The notes: generated by a model from the sequence alone, not told the origin. DNA of 64,000 nucleotides from Fastidiosipila sp. (GCA_012511175.1 JAAZGO010000025.1:1-64000); one strand, 5' to 3'. Shown: positions 9,168 to 18,930, numbered from the stretch's first letter. Made by a program: numbers and translations.

Positions 9168-10622
9168 TCAGCCGGCCAGGACAGGTTCACGCGCTGCCCG
9201 CGTCTCGTCAGGCCTTGAAATCGGCGTGTCGTGGGGCGCATTTTTGAGAAGCTCAGGATCCTCTCCGGCTTCCTCAGCAATCTTCAAGAAGGCGTCGGCC
9301 AGCTGATCCAAGTCGCGCCAGGTCTCTGTTTCCGTTGGCTCCACCATCATGGCTCCGTCAACAATCAGCGGGAAATAAATGGTGGGCGGATGGAAGCCGT
9401 AGTCGATCAGACGCTTGGCCAGATCCAGGGTGGAAATACCCGATTGTTTCTGCTGCCATTCGTCCGACATGACAAATTCATGCATGGTCGGGGTATCGTA
9501 GGGAATTCTGTAAGCCAGCTTCAGGCGTTCGCGGATGTAGGTCGCGTTGGCGACAGCCCCTTCAGCCACCTGATGCAGCCCCTCAGCTCCGTTCCTCAGG
9601 ATGTAGGCGTAGGTTTTGACCAGGACGCCGAAAGAACCGGTAAAAGAGCGGATCTTGCCGTAGGACTTGGGCCTGTCATAATCAAGCGCATAGCCCTTCC
9701 CGTCCTTTCTGACTACCGGCCTGGGCAGGTAGGGCTCCAAGTGTGCCTTGCAGCCGACAGGGCCCGCGCCCGGCCCGCCACCGCCGTGAGGTGTCGAGAA
9801 GCTCTTGTGGACATTCAGGTGAACACAGTCAAAACCCATATCACCGGGACGGGCATGCATGAAGATGGCATTGATGTTGGCACCGTCGTAATAGCAGAGT
9901 CCGCCTGCATCATGTACCATGCGCGTAATCTTTTCGATGTTCCGTTCGTAAATGCCCAGGGTATTGGGATTGGTCAGCATGAGGCCGGCCACATCATCAC
10001 CCAGAGCCTTTTCGAGTTCCTTGAGATCGACCATGCCCTCGGAATTGGATTTGACCATCCGGACCGTGTAGCCGACCATGGCCGCCGTAGCGGGGTTGGT
10101 TCCGTGTGCAGCATCGGGGATGATCATGACCTGGCGTTTGGTGTCGCCCCGGTCTTCGTGGTAGGCCTTGATCAGGAGCAGGCCGGCCAGCTCCCCGTGG
10201 GCGCCCGCTGCCGGCTGGAAGGTATAGGCATCCATGCCGGTGATGTCGTTGAGTTGCTGTTCTAGCCGGTAGAGCAACTCCAGGTTGCCCTGGACCGTCT
10301 CATCGGGCTGAAGCGGGTGGGTGGCCGCAAAACCGGGAAGGGCCGCCAGATCTTCATTGATCTTGGGATTGTACTTCATGGTGCAGGAACCCAGCGGATA
10401 GGGCCCCATCTCAACGTGGTAGTTTTTGTTGGACAGATTCGAGTAATGACGGACCACCGTAATTTCATCGACATCAGGGATGGCCGGTTTTTCTGACCGG
10501 TAATCCTTGCCAAACCATTCCGCAAAGTCAGGTTTTTCCACATCAAGCGGTCGAATGTAGCTCCCGGCCTTGCTTTGGGAGGCCAACTCAAAAATCAGAG
10601 GGGTGTGTTTGCACTTAGGCAT
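9168..10622 (-). CDS. gcvPB: glycine dehydrogenase (decarboxylating) subunit 2
   Basis: 484 residues. This is the half of the P-protein that carries the PLP lysine, in VHLNVHKSFSTPHGGGGPG. With GcvPA it decarboxylates glycine and passes the aminomethyl group to lipoyl-GcvH. The GPYPLGSCTMKYNPK block near residue 80 and PDAAHGTNPA around 160 are typical. The start ATG at 10622 sits inside the end of gcvPA (8-nt overlap) with AAGGAGG just upstream, which decides it over an upstream in-frame codon. It is the last gene of gcvT-gcvH-gcvPA-gcvPB. Confidence 0.95.
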   Translation of the reverse strand: MPKCKHTPLIFELASQSKAGSYIRPLDVEKPDFAEWFGKDYRSEKPAIPDVDEITVVRHYSNLSNKNYHVEMGPYPLGSCTMKYNPKINEDLAALPGFAATHPLQPDETVQGNLELLYRLEQQLNDITGMDAYTFQPAAGAHGELAGLLLIKAYHEDRGDTKRQVMIIPDAAHGTNPATAAMVGYTVRMVKSNSEGMVDLKELEKALGDDVAGLMLTNPNTLGIYERNIEKITRMVHDAGGLCYYDGANINAIFMHARPGDMGFDCVHLNVHKSFSTPHGGGGPGAGPVGCKAHLEPYLPRPVVRKDGKGYALDYDRPKSYGKIRSFTGSFGVLVKTYAYILRNGAEGLHQVAEGAVANATYIRERLKLAYRIPYDTPTMHEFVMSDEWQQKQSGISTLDLAKRLIDYGFHPPTIYFPLIVDGAMMVEPTETETWRDLDQLADAFLKIAEEAGEDPELLKNAPHDTPISRPDETRAAREPVLAG

Positions 10623-11973
10623 GGCGTCCTCCTTCCTGTTCGGCACAAAGGCGGAGAAGGGTCTTTGCGAAGCGGTCGAGCTGCGCTTTCGTCTTCTTTT
10701 CCGTCACCGCGATCAGCAGGCGGTTACCCGGCAGAACCAGGCCTCCGATGATGCCTTCCTCCAGCAGATCGGCATTTACCTGATCCAGATCGATGCCTTC
10801 TTTGACCTCAAGGAGGAATTCACGGAAATAGGGGGCGCTAAACACACGTTTGAAACAGCCGCCTTGCGTCAATTTCCGCTCCAGGTAAATGGCCTTGGCG
10901 GCGGATTGTTCCGCCACGTCAAGCAGGCCCGACCCTCCCTGGAGGGCCAGCCAGATGGTGGCGGCAGTCGCCATCAGGGCCTGGCTGGTGCAAATATTGG
11001 AAGTGGCCCGCTCCCTGCGGATGTGTTGTTCCCTGGCTTGGAGTGTGAGAACATAGCTGGTCCGCCCATGGCGGTCAACGGTGGCCCCGCAGATCCTGCC
11101 CGGCATCTTGCGCATCAGGCGGTCGGTGACCGCCATGTAGCCGGCCCCCGGGCCTCCGTAAGAAGTGGGGAGGCCAAGTGACTGGGCTTCGCCGACAGCG
11201 ATGTCAACCCCGCTGTCGCCGGGCCGTTTCAGGATGGCCAGGCTGACCGGATCCTGCGAGACCACGGCCAGGGCTCCGGCTTCATGTGCTTTTTCAGCCA
11301 GCAGGTCCAGATCCTCGACCACACCGTAGAAGTTGGGGCTTTGGACCAGAAAGCCGGCGTATTCCTTCTTGTCTTGCGGAAATTCACTTGTCCGGCCATT
11401 CTCGTCAAGCGGGCCGGTCACCACTTCAATGCCGGCCGCATGACAGTAGGTCCGGATGGTTTCCAGGGTGTCCGGGTGGACTCCCTCGGAGACAAAGACC
11501 TTATAAAGCCGCTTGTCCCGGCAGGCCAGCAGGGCAGCCTCCGCAGCCCCTGAAGCCGCGTCATAAAGCGAGGCGTTGGCGACCGGAAGGCCAGTCAGGC
11601 GTGTGATGTAGCTCTGCCATTCAAAAATGGCCTGCAGGGTTCCCTGGGATATTTCCGCCTGGTAGGGGGTGTAGGAAGTCAGGAACTCGGAACGGCTGAT
11701 CAGATGCTGAACGGCGGCCGGTTGATAATGATCATAATATCCGGCCCCCAGGTAGCTGTCATGGCTTTGGCTACTCGAGTTTTTGGCCGCCAGCGCCTTG
11801 ACCTCTTCAGCCACTTCCTGCTCGCTCATGCCCACATTTTGCAGGGCCTCATAGGCAGCGACCCGGACACAGTCACAGTCCGGAATCATGGCGAATAACT
11901 GATCCAGATCAACTCCCACCGACGCCAGCATCTCGCGGCGTTCTTCACGGTCCATGGGGAGGTATCCGGTCAT
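10615..11973 (-). CDS. gcvPA: glycine dehydrogenase (decarboxylating) subunit 1
   Basis: 452 residues. It is the N-terminal-half subunit of the split P-protein, with a PLP-transferase type I fold but no Schiff-base lysine. Recognisable blocks are SYLGAGYYDHYQPAAVQH, YTPYQAEISQGTLQAIFEWQ and SYGGPGAGYMA. The ATG at 11973 overlaps the gcvH stop by 4 nt (ATGA), with GAGGAAGGGG upstream. The two-subunit form is common in Bacillota and many anaerobes. Confidence 0.95.
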   Translation of the reverse strand: MTGYLPMDREERREMLASVGVDLDQLFAMIPDCDCVRVAAYEALQNVGMSEQEVAEEVKALAAKNSSSQSHDSYLGAGYYDHYQPAAVQHLISRSEFLTSYTPYQAEISQGTLQAIFEWQSYITRLTGLPVANASLYDAASGAAEAALLACRDKRLYKVFVSEGVHPDTLETIRTYCHAAGIEVVTGPLDENGRTSEFPQDKKEYAGFLVQSPNFYGVVEDLDLLAEKAHEAGALAVVSQDPVSLAILKRPGDSGVDIAVGEAQSLGLPTSYGGPGAGYMAVTDRLMRKMPGRICGATVDRHGRTSYVLTLQAREQHIRRERATSNICTSQALMATAATIWLALQGGSGLLDVAEQSAAKAIYLERKLTQGGCFKRVFSAPYFREFLLEVKEGIDLDQVNADLLEEGIIGGLVLPGNRLLIAVTEKKTKAQLDRFAKTLLRLCAEQEGGRHA

Positions 11974-12347
11974 GCCCCTTCCTCCTCACAGAAAGCATCA
12001 TAGGCGGCCTGGTCCATCAGGACATCAAGTTCCGCCGGATCCGCCATCTCAATTTTTACGAACCAGGTATCCCAGGGCGCCTGGTTGATGATCTCGGGCT
12101 CATCTTCGATGTCCCGGTTGGCGTCAACAATTTCGCCGCTTACAGGGGCGTAAAGATCCGAGGCTGTCTTGACCGATTCGACCGTCCCGATAATGTCCCC
12201 AATCTCCACCGCGGTGCCTTCAATCCCCGGCTCCGCATAGACAATGTCACCCAGCTCTTTTTGCGCGAAATCGCTGAGTCCGACAACTGCGAGATTTCCT
12301 TCCACTTTGACCCATTCATGTGTTTTTGAGAATTTCAGACCTTCCAT
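11970..12347 (-). CDS. gcvH: glycine cleavage system H protein
   Basis: 125 residues, the normal length. The lipoyl-attachment lysine lies in ESVKTASDLYAPVSGE near residue 60. It shuttles the aminomethyl group from the P-protein to the T-protein. ATG 12347 is preceded by GGAAGG at 12 nt; a TTG eight codons upstream is the alternative but would add a tail not seen in the family (MEGLKFSKTHEW is the usual start). Confidence 0.94.
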   Translation of the reverse strand: MEGLKFSKTHEWVKVEGNLAVVGLSDFAQKELGDIVYAEPGIEGTAVEIGDIIGTVESVKTASDLYAPVSGEIVDANRDIEDEPEIINQAPWDTWFVKIEMADPAELDVLMDQAAYDAFCEEEGA

Positions 12348-12436
12348 TTTCTTCCATGTCCTTCCTGTCAATGTTTTATTGCCGCGGTTTCCCGCCTCGT
12401 TATGATTTCCCGCACCGGGTGCGGGTTATTTCTTTT

Positions 12437-13543
12437 TCAGCCGACGAAGGGCGGCTCGACCACCGTAAAGGGCTGCAAATTCTTGCGGACCAGCACCTCG
12501 ACTTTTTCAACTTCCGGCGTGTCCAGGTCAACCAGGGCAAAGGCGATGCCCTTATCCAGGGTCGGGGAGAAGGTTCCCGAGGTAATGACGCCAACCTTGC
12601 TGCCCTCTACATAGACTTCATAACCTTCACGGGGGATGGCCTTGGTGTCGCTGACCAGTGCCAGCTGACGGCGCTTCACCTTGTCTTTCATGACCCTGCC
12701 CTGGAAATCGTGATCCAGATCAACGAAGAAACTCATGCCCCCTTCCAGAGCATTGATATCAGCCGACATTTCATGGCCATAAAGCGGCATGCCCGCTTCC
12801 AGACGCAGCGTATCACGGGCACCCAGTCCGCAGGGAGTCACGCCGGTTTCAATGAAGAGATCCCAGTAATGACCGGTCTTTGAGGCCGGGAGATAGAGTT
12901 CATAGCCGTTTTCACCCGTATAGCCGGTACGGGAAATGATCATATCCAGGTCTTCCCCCTCCATTTTTACGAAGAGGGCACGGAAACGTTTCAGGTCACG
13001 CAGTTCTTCCTTTTCCTCCGGACTCAGGCCCAGCTGTCCCGCAAGCTCCAGCATGAGATCCAGGCTGCCCGGCCCCTGAACGGCAAGCTGTCCATAAAGA
13101 TCGGACTCATCGATGATGGCAATCCCCGACGGGCGGTCCGGATAAGCCATCTTATAGGCATCGAGGCTTCCCCTGATATGGATCAGATCCTTGTCCTTAT
13201 TGGCGGCATTCACCACCAGAAGATAGTCTTCCTCCCCCATGGTGTAGACGAGCAGGTCGTCCACAGTTCCGCCATCGGCGGCGCTCATAATGGCATAGGT
13301 AATCCGGTCGGGTTTTTTCCCTGTCACACGCCGGGTCAGCAGCCAGTCGAGAAAGCCGCCCGCGCCCCGGCCCGAGACCCGGATCTCGCCCATATGCGAG
13401 ACGTCAAATATGCCGGTTTCCTCCCTCACCGCTGCGATTTCCTCCTTGACTCCCGCGTACTGAACCGGCATATTCCAGCCGGCGTAGTCGACCATGCGGG
13501 CTCCGAGGGCGACATGGCGATCGTATAATGGTGTTTTTTTCAT
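12437..13543 (-). CDS. gcvT: aminomethyltransferase (glycine cleavage T protein)
   Basis: 368 residues. It transfers the methylene carbon to tetrahydrofolate and releases ammonia. Signature parts are GARMVDYAGWNMPVQY, FDVSHMGEIRVSG, and a late RTGYTGENGYELYLP then GLGARDTLRLEAGMPLYGHE. ATG 13543 has GAGGAGGA upstream. It is the first gene of the gcv operon. The 110-nt leader contains no recognisable tandem glycine riboswitch, so control by glycine must work some other way or be absent. Confidence 0.95.
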   Translation of the reverse strand: MKKTPLYDRHVALGARMVDYAGWNMPVQYAGVKEEIAAVREETGIFDVSHMGEIRVSGRGAGGFLDWLLTRRVTGKKPDRITYAIMSAADGGTVDDLLVYTMGEEDYLLVVNAANKDKDLIHIRGSLDAYKMAYPDRPSGIAIIDESDLYGQLAVQGPGSLDLMLELAGQLGLSPEEKEELRDLKRFRALFVKMEGEDLDMIISRTGYTGENGYELYLPASKTGHYWDLFIETGVTPCGLGARDTLRLEAGMPLYGHEMSADINALEGGMSFFVDLDHDFQGRVMKDKVKRRQLALVSDTKAIPREGYEVYVEGSKVGVITSGTFSPTLDKGIAFALVDLDTPEVEKVEVLVRKNLQPFTVVEPPFVG

Positions 13544-13653
13544 GAAAACGTCCTCCTCAAGGCAGATAAATAATTGTCAAACCTGTTAAATACTACCACT
13601 CATCACGAAAATTTTCTGCCCGGTTCGGTACACAGGCGACAGCAGCCGCTCCT

Positions 13654-14367
13654 TCACCTGCTCTGTTGGCCGTCTGATAAATCGAACTTGCGTTTGATGC
13701 GTGTCAGCTTGCGGCTCCAGGGCTCCAGGATGGGCAGGAGAAAAAGAAGGGTGGCCACGGACAGGGTCAGATTCATAGGCAGGCCGGCGCCGTAGGCAGC
13801 CAGGGCGTTTTTCCAGGTCAGGGGCTGGATAAAGCCGATGATATGCCAGGAATCCATAATCAGGCCGAAAATCAAGCCTGAGAGAAAACCATAAAGATAA
13901 ACAAAAAACCGGTGCCGGAACCAGCCGCGCTCGCTGAAGGTTCCCGCCAAATAGCCGATCAGGCCCCAGGCGAACATTTGCCAGGGCGTCCAGGGCCCCT
14001 GCCCGAAGAACATATTCGAGCTCAAAGCGGTCAGGGCGCCAGTTACAAAGCCTGTCTGCCGGCCAAAGGCGATGGCGGTCACAATGATGACCGCTCCGAC
14101 GGGCTTGAAACTGGCGACGGGGGCGAATACCAGCTGGCCGGCTGTGGCCAGGGCCGCCATGACGACGGGAGGCATGATGTCACGCGGCTTGGGGTCTGCC
14201 CCTTCGAAACGGAAAAAGAAGGGAATGATGGCAAGGATGGCCGCAAAGAAAGTCAAGACCGCCGCCTGGGTGATTTCGAGCCAAGCGCAAAGCACGAGAA
14301 GGGCCGGTACCGCCAGGATTACCATCCATTCCAGCAGACGGGAGCTTCTCCTGCCTTCAGTCCTCAT
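13654..14367 (-). CDS. ECF transporter substrate-binding (S) component, probably for cobalamin
   Basis: 237 residues with about six hydrophobic segments, typical of ECF S-components. The ATG at 14367 overlaps the ATPase stop by 11 nt (ATGAGGACTGA); the much longer open frame upstream of it is antisense-like sequence within the ATPase gene. The GQGPWTPWQMFAWGLIGYLAG segment near the middle is characteristic of S-components found with DUF4430 proteins. As the last gene of the B12-riboswitch operon it is the likely specificity subunit for cobalamin or a precursor. The family is clear; the vitamin is inferred only from the riboswitch. Confidence 0.82.
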   Translation of the reverse strand: MRTEGRRSSRLLEWMVILAVPALLVLCAWLEITQAAVLTFFAAILAIIPFFFRFEGADPKPRDIMPPVVMAALATAGQLVFAPVASFKPVGAVIIVTAIAFGRQTGFVTGALTALSSNMFFGQGPWTPWQMFAWGLIGYLAGTFSERGWFRHRFFVYLYGFLSGLIFGLIMDSWHIIGFIQPLTWKNALAAYGAGLPMNLTLSVATLLFLLPILEPWSRKLTRIKRKFDLSDGQQSR

Positions 14368-15973
14368 GGCCGGCCTTTCGGATCTTTTGGAGATCTGCCG
14401 CGGTGATGATGTCCGGAATGATCCCTTCCGTAACGCGTGCGTAATCGGTTGTGTAAAAGGTATTGCCCCTGAAGAAGGGCCTGGCCGCTTCGGTTGCCAC
14501 AATGCGGCCATCAAAAAGGAGTGAGCAGGTGTCCGCTGTTTCAGCGCTGAAATTGAGGTCGTGGGTGACCAGGACCACCGTCTTTCCCTCGGAGGCCAGC
14601 GTGCGCAGGCAGTCGCTGAATTGCTCCTTGCTGGCGCTGTCCATGCCCTTGACCGGTTCATCCAGGAGCAGAAGGTCGGGCGACAAGAGCAGGAGCTTGG
14701 CCAGGGCAGCTTTCTGGATCTCGCCACCGCTTAGATCGTAGGGATGGCGGTCCGCCAAGCCCTCCAGACCGAATCGCTCCATGATTCCGAGGACTTCTTC
14801 CCTGCCATAACCGCCCAGTTCGGACAGTTCCATCAGTTCTTCGAAAAGGGCATCGGCGGAGAAAAGTGCCTGGGTATGCTGGGTCAGAAGTCCGGTCCGG
14901 ATCCCTGATCTTTTTTTGACCTTCCCGCTGACAGGATCCAGCAGGCCGCTCAGCAAGTGAAGCAGGGTGCTTTTTCCGCTGCCGTTCCCACCGATGACAG
15001 CGTGGATGGACGCTTCCTCAATGACCAGGGAAGCTCCCTTCAGCACCTCGGGCAGGCCGGCCTGGTAACGGAAAAACAATTCTTTGGCCTCCAGGATCAC
15101 TTCCCTGGACTGTCTTGCCTCCGGCACCGCCTCTGGCGGGTTGGTCAGGGGCGCAAGCTGGCGCAGCCTCCGCCTGGCTGCAGGCACATCAAGCGAAGGA
15201 GGGCCGGCAGCTGACTGGCCGGTTTCTTCCTCCAGCCTCCTGACCGCCTTGGTTGCGGCGGGAAGAGCTGCCCTGAAGGGAAGATCGCGGTCAAGGAGAT
15301 AGCCGGCAAAGCTGCCTGGTTTTCCGTTAAAGGCGATTCGGCCGCCGTCCAGGAAAAGGACCCGGTCGACCATGGACAGGACATCCGTCATCCGGTGCTC
15401 CGACATGACCAGGGTCCTCCCCGTCTCTCGATGAATACGATCCAGCAGGTCAAGGAAATGGGCAACGGAGACCGGATCCAGCCTGGCTGTCGGTTCGTCA
15501 AGAATCAGGATGTCAGGGTTCATGATCAGGGTCGAGGCCAGATTAAGGATTTGCATCTCTCCGCCGGACAATTCATTCACGGGCCGGTCAATCCAGTGTT
15601 CGATGCCGAAAAAATGCGCTGTCTCAGCGATTCGCCGCTCAATGGCGGCGGGGGCCAGGCCCAGGTTTTCAAGGCCAAAAGCCAGCTCATGCCAGACCCG
15701 GTCCATGACGATCTGGTTGGAAGGGTCCTGCATGACGAAACCCGTCTCCCCGTCCACCTCCACACTTCCCTGATAGATACCGGCAGGCTTCAATTCTTCT
15801 TTCAAGGCCCGGAGCAGAGTAGTTTTTCCGCTTCCGCCCGGCCCGGCGACCAGGAGAAAGGCCCCGGCCGGCACTTCAAAAGACAGCTCCTTGAGTGCCT
15901 CATTCTTCTCGCCCGGGTAAGTGAAGCAGAAACCATCAGCGCGGATGATGGGGCTGACCTGCTGATCTTTCAT
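14357..15973 (-). CDS. ecfA: ECF transporter double ATPase (fused A and A' subunits)
   Basis: 538 residues containing two complete ABC ATPase domains. Domain 1 (about 8-235) has Walker A GPGGSGKTT, Q-loop VMQDPSNQ, signature LSGGEMQ and Walker B ILILDEPT. Domain 2 (about 290-510) has GGNGSGKST, LLTQHTQ, LSGGEIQK, LLLLDEPV and VTHD. In most ECF modules these are two separate genes; here they are joined through a linker of about 50 residues. The gene overlaps the T-component stop by 4 nt. It powers vitamin uptake together with the neighbouring T and S subunits. Confidence 0.93.
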   Translation of the reverse strand: MKDQQVSPIIRADGFCFTYPGEKNEALKELSFEVPAGAFLLVAGPGGSGKTTLLRALKEELKPAGIYQGSVEVDGETGFVMQDPSNQIVMDRVWHELAFGLENLGLAPAAIERRIAETAHFFGIEHWIDRPVNELSGGEMQILNLASTLIMNPDILILDEPTARLDPVSVAHFLDLLDRIHRETGRTLVMSEHRMTDVLSMVDRVLFLDGGRIAFNGKPGSFAGYLLDRDLPFRAALPAATKAVRRLEEETGQSAAGPPSLDVPAARRRLRQLAPLTNPPEAVPEARQSREVILEAKELFFRYQAGLPEVLKGASLVIEEASIHAVIGGNGSGKSTLLHLLSGLLDPVSGKVKKRSGIRTGLLTQHTQALFSADALFEELMELSELGGYGREEVLGIMERFGLEGLADRHPYDLSGGEIQKAALAKLLLLSPDLLLLDEPVKGMDSASKEQFSDCLRTLASEGKTVVLVTHDLNFSAETADTCSLLFDGRIVATEAARPFFRGNTFYTTDYARVTEGIIPDIITAADLQKIRKAGHED

Positions 15974-16917
15974 TGTGGGCCTCCTGACTTGATCCGGGGC
16001 ACCATGGCCGTTACAAAGGGGTCGGTGTCAGCCCGCTGCCGCCTGGCCTCCCGGATCCGGTCCGACAAGACCGAAAGGGCATCCGCCAGAAAGGGAACCG
16101 CGAAGAGGGCAGCGCTGCCGGTCAGCCAGCCGGCCATGGCCCAGCCGGCCCGGGCCCGGGTCGGGACGGCCAGAAAGGGATAGTAGAGAAAGGCGCTGCC
16201 GCCTGCCAGCGCGCCTGCAGCTGCCAAGGCAAGGAAAAGAGCCATGGCCGCCATCGGCGGAATGTCCCGGGCGCTCCGCCGAATCCGGCCGTAAGCCCGC
16301 CTTCTCCCCGCGTCAAAAGCCTTGGCCCGCATGGCATCGGCGGTTTCGATGGCGTTCTCCATGCTCCAGGCCATGAGGACCGTCGTCATCCGGATGGCAC
16401 CGGCAAGGCGAAAGCGCCCTTTGGGTTCTCCCAGGAGCGCCCTGCGGCTCATTTCAATTTCATGTCCGTGAGCCACGGATTCAGGGATCAAGCGAAAAAT
16501 CATGGAGATCATCATGCTGATGACGGGCAGCCTTCTCCCCATGAGGGCCAGAAAGCGTCCGCTGTCCATCATGTTGTTATAGCTTTGGAACCAGAGCATG
16601 ACCGCCGACAGCATCAAGCCCGATACCAAGCCATAGAGGACACTCTCCAGGGTTACCGAAAGGCGGCGGATGGAAAAGAGTACCGTCAGGCCCCGGTCGT
16701 TGAAGAGGGAGTTGAACAGAATCATCAGCAAAGTCATGGGAACCAAATAGGGAAGCGACCTTGCCGCCTTGCGGATTCCCGCCAGACGGACCCGGAGCAA
16801 AAAAGCCGACAGCAGGGACATGAGGGCAATCGCCGGATGATGGGTCGACAGGGTCAGCACCAGGACAGCCGCAAAGAAAAAGAGGATGACGGCGGGATGG
16901 CGATCCTTCAGCTTCAT
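15970..16917 (-). CDS. ecfT: ECF transporter transmembrane (T) component
   Basis: 315 residues. Several hydrophobic helices fill both ends, with a cytoplasmic coupling region between about residues 150 and 215. EcfT proteins have two Ala-Arg-Gly coupling motifs that touch the ATPases; the visible equivalents are SRRALLGEPKG and ADAMRAKAFDAG, both slightly altered from the consensus. It overlaps its neighbours by 4 nt at both ends, so expression is tightly linked to the ATPase and the DUF4430 lipoprotein. Confidence 0.88.
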   Translation of the reverse strand: MKLKDRHPAVILFFFAAVLVLTLSTHHPAIALMSLLSAFLLRVRLAGIRKAARSLPYLVPMTLLMILFNSLFNDRGLTVLFSIRRLSVTLESVLYGLVSGLMLSAVMLWFQSYNNMMDSGRFLALMGRRLPVISMMISMIFRLIPESVAHGHEIEMSRRALLGEPKGRFRLAGAIRMTTVLMAWSMENAIETADAMRAKAFDAGRRRAYGRIRRSARDIPPMAAMALFLALAAAGALAGGSAFLYYPFLAVPTRARAGWAMAGWLTGSAALFAVPFLADALSVLSDRIREARRQRADTDPFVTAMVPRIKSGGPQ

Positions 16918-17480
16918 GGCGAGTCCCCCATGGTATCAGCCTCTTCTACCGAGTAACGCCATCGGACCTGATCGCCATCCGCCAGTTGATAAAGACCGCT
17001 GCTGACGGCGGGTGCCTGGCCATTCACCAGGTAAACCCAGCCGCTGGTTCCCCCACCGTCTCCCTGGCCCAATCCCTCAATGGCTTGCACAAAAGGGCCG
17101 AAGGAACTGTCCAGGTAATTCACTTTGAGGCCTGTGGCCTGCAGGGCATCGAAAGCAGAGGCTCCCGCGTAAAGGACCAAATCGCCTCGGAAGAAGACCC
17201 CTTCCCGATCACACCGTCCACGGGCAATCAGCAGGTCGACCACGTCTTTGGCATTCTGCTTGGTTTTTTCCTTTTCCAGAACAAGGGAGCAGTCGACCGA
17301 TACTTCGACCCGGATGGGGTCACCGGCCTCCGTTTCGGTCACTTCCGGCTCACCGGGAGGGGCCGTGCCCGAACAGGACGCGACAAAGAGGAGGACCGCC
17401 AGGAGGAGAAGCAAGGCAGGGCAGAGCCGCCTTTTCTTTCTCAGACCGTTCCCTGCCCGAAGCCTTTTTATGTCAGACAC
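16914..17480 (-). CDS. DUF4430 lipoprotein (transcobalamin-like C-terminal fold)
   Basis: 188 residues. A basic, hydrophobic signal ends in a lipobox VASC at Cys36, so the protein is probably anchored to the outer membrane face. After a Pro/Glu-rich spacer comes a DUF4430-type domain: the DALQATGLKVNYLDSSFGPF block, SGWVYLVNGQ, then LADGDQVRWRYS. This fold resembles the C-terminal domain of transcobalamin/intrinsic factor. The GTG start at 17480 overlaps the propeller gene by 8 nt. Its place between the propeller and the EcfT gene suggests it captures B12 and hands it to the ECF transporter. Confidence 0.82.
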   Translation of the reverse strand: MSDIKRLRAGNGLRKKRRLCPALLLLLAVLLFVASCSGTAPPGEPEVTETEAGDPIRVEVSVDCSLVLEKEKTKQNAKDVVDLLIARGRCDREGVFFRGDLVLYAGASAFDALQATGLKVNYLDSSFGPFVQAIEGLGQGDGGGTSGWVYLVNGQAPAVSSGLYQLADGDQVRWRYSVEEADTMGDSP

Positions 17481-18930
17481 TCATTTTGCCTTTCCTGGCC
17501 TTGATGACAAGAAAAAGCAGGAAGGCCACTAAAACAAGCCCCCCAGCCCCGGCAACGAAATACCAGGCAGGGATGCCGGGATCAGAAGCAGAGGGGGGCG
17601 GAAGCATCTCCGCGATGGCAAACACATAGCCCGAATCCAGCGCGTAATAGACCGTTCCGTTCTGATCCGCCACCGGGCTGAAAAGGGTGTAGTTCCCCTC
17701 CTCCTCAGAAGGTTGGTAAGCTTCTTCGACCTGACCTTCCACCAGGACATAGAGGCTGCCCGGTGACTGGTTGGCGGTGAAATAGACGTAAGGGGTCCCC
17801 TTCCTGCCCGCGATGACCAGGGGTGAGGCGCCCACCTCGCCGTCGACTTCATGTTGCTCGGCCACTTCCATGGTCTTCATGTCAATCACGGCCAGCACGC
17901 CCCTGTCAGGTGTTGCCGTCTCCCAGTCGCCATATTCGGCCAGCCCGCCCACATAGAGCCTGCCCCCATAAATGGCGGGAGTTGAGATGGACTTGAGGGC
18001 GAAGGCCGTGTCTGACCGTTTCTCCAGTTCCTGGGCATGGGGATCAAATTCACAGGCGATCAGGCGGCCGTCGTAGGTGGTGAAATAGAGGCGGTAATCC
18101 CGGCGGACCAAATCCGAGTTAATCTTGGAGCCAAGATTGAGTGTGCTCACAAGCTGACCTTTTTGGGCGTCAAAAACCATCAGATCTCCTTTTTCGCTTC
18201 CCGTCACAAGCCAGTGGTCCAGGATGACCGATCCGGTCATGTGAAAGCCGGCAGAACCGCCCTCCTCCGGCTGGTCCTCATGAAGCCAGATGGTTTCACC
18301 CGAGCGGATATCCACGGCATGGACGTACCCGCCCACCGCCATCCAATTCTCATCCAGGGCCAGGGTCAGGGAATAACAGATCCCGTTGTAGATGGTGAGC
18401 GAACTGGTGTTCTGAAGCGGCAGGAGTTCCGCTCCCTTCTCCCAGTCACCGGGGCCTTGCTGGTACCAGACGGATTCCATGGCATGGGGATCGACGGCTT
18501 CCAACGCCCCGCCGTCCAGAGGAAGGATGATGATGCCTCCGGTGAAGGCCGGCCTGGCCGCGTAGCCGACCGGTCCCTTCAGTTCCAGCTGGCCCGTCAG
18601 TTCGCCCTCTTTGCTCAAACGGTAGAGCTGGTCATCCGAGGCAAAATAAAGGAACTCCCCGATGACCAGGATGCCCGACTTGCTGTTGGTTCCCCACTCA
18701 CTCAGCTTGCCATCCATCCGGCCCCAGTATTTGACCGTAGCCGGTCCTTTGACATGGTCGATTTCCTTGACCGCGTTATGGTCCTCATCTCCGCGGAAGG
18801 CGTACCAGTAGTCCTGGGTCGGAAGCGGTGCAGCTTCCTGGGCTGACAGCCTCCCCGCTCTCAAGAGGGAGAGGGCCGCTGCCATGACCAGAATCATGGC
18901 GGCCAGTCTCATGCTTGCCTGTTTTTTCAT
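17473..18930 (-). CDS. exported, membrane-anchored PQQ-like beta-propeller protein
   Basis: 485 residues. An N-terminal signal peptide (MKKQASMRLAAMILVMAAAL) is followed by repeated propeller blades (for example SKSGILVIGEFLYFASDDQLYRL and GSVILDHWLVTGSEKGDLMVFDA, each split by variable loops). A C-terminal transmembrane helix at about 450-472 with a KARKGK tail anchors it, leaving the propeller outside. No PQQ cofactor ligands can be claimed. ATG 18930 is preceded by AAAGGGA; the frame upstream runs into the riboswitch. As first gene of a cobalamin-riboswitch operon it is probably an outer accessory or docking factor for corrinoid uptake. That role is inference. Confidence 0.83.
   Translation of the reverse strand: MKKQASMRLAAMILVMAAALSLLRAGRLSAQEAAPLPTQDYWYAFRGDEDHNAVKEIDHVKGPATVKYWGRMDGKLSEWGTNSKSGILVIGEFLYFASDDQLYRLSKEGELTGQLELKGPVGYAARPAFTGGIIILPLDGGALEAVDPHAMESVWYQQGPGDWEKGAELLPLQNTSSLTIYNGICYSLTLALDENWMAVGGYVHAVDIRSGETIWLHEDQPEEGGSAGFHMTGSVILDHWLVTGSEKGDLMVFDAQKGQLVSTLNLGSKINSDLVRRDYRLYFTTYDGRLIACEFDPHAQELEKRSDTAFALKSISTPAIYGGRLYVGGLAEYGDWETATPDRGVLAVIDMKTMEVAEQHEVDGEVGASPLVIAGRKGTPYVYFTANQSPGSLYVLVEGQVEEAYQPSEEEGNYTLFSPVADQNGTVYYALDSGYVFAIAEMLPPPSASDPGIPAWYFVAGAGGLVLVAFLLFLVIKARKGKMSV

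Noticed and set aside
9231-10265. A 344-codon plus-strand open frame
   Set aside because: Antisense to gcvPB; no recognisable domain.
13544-13653. Glycine riboswitch before gcvT
   Set aside because: The leader is only ~110 nt and lacks the conserved tandem-aptamer motifs; the gene also starts close to the neighbouring operon.
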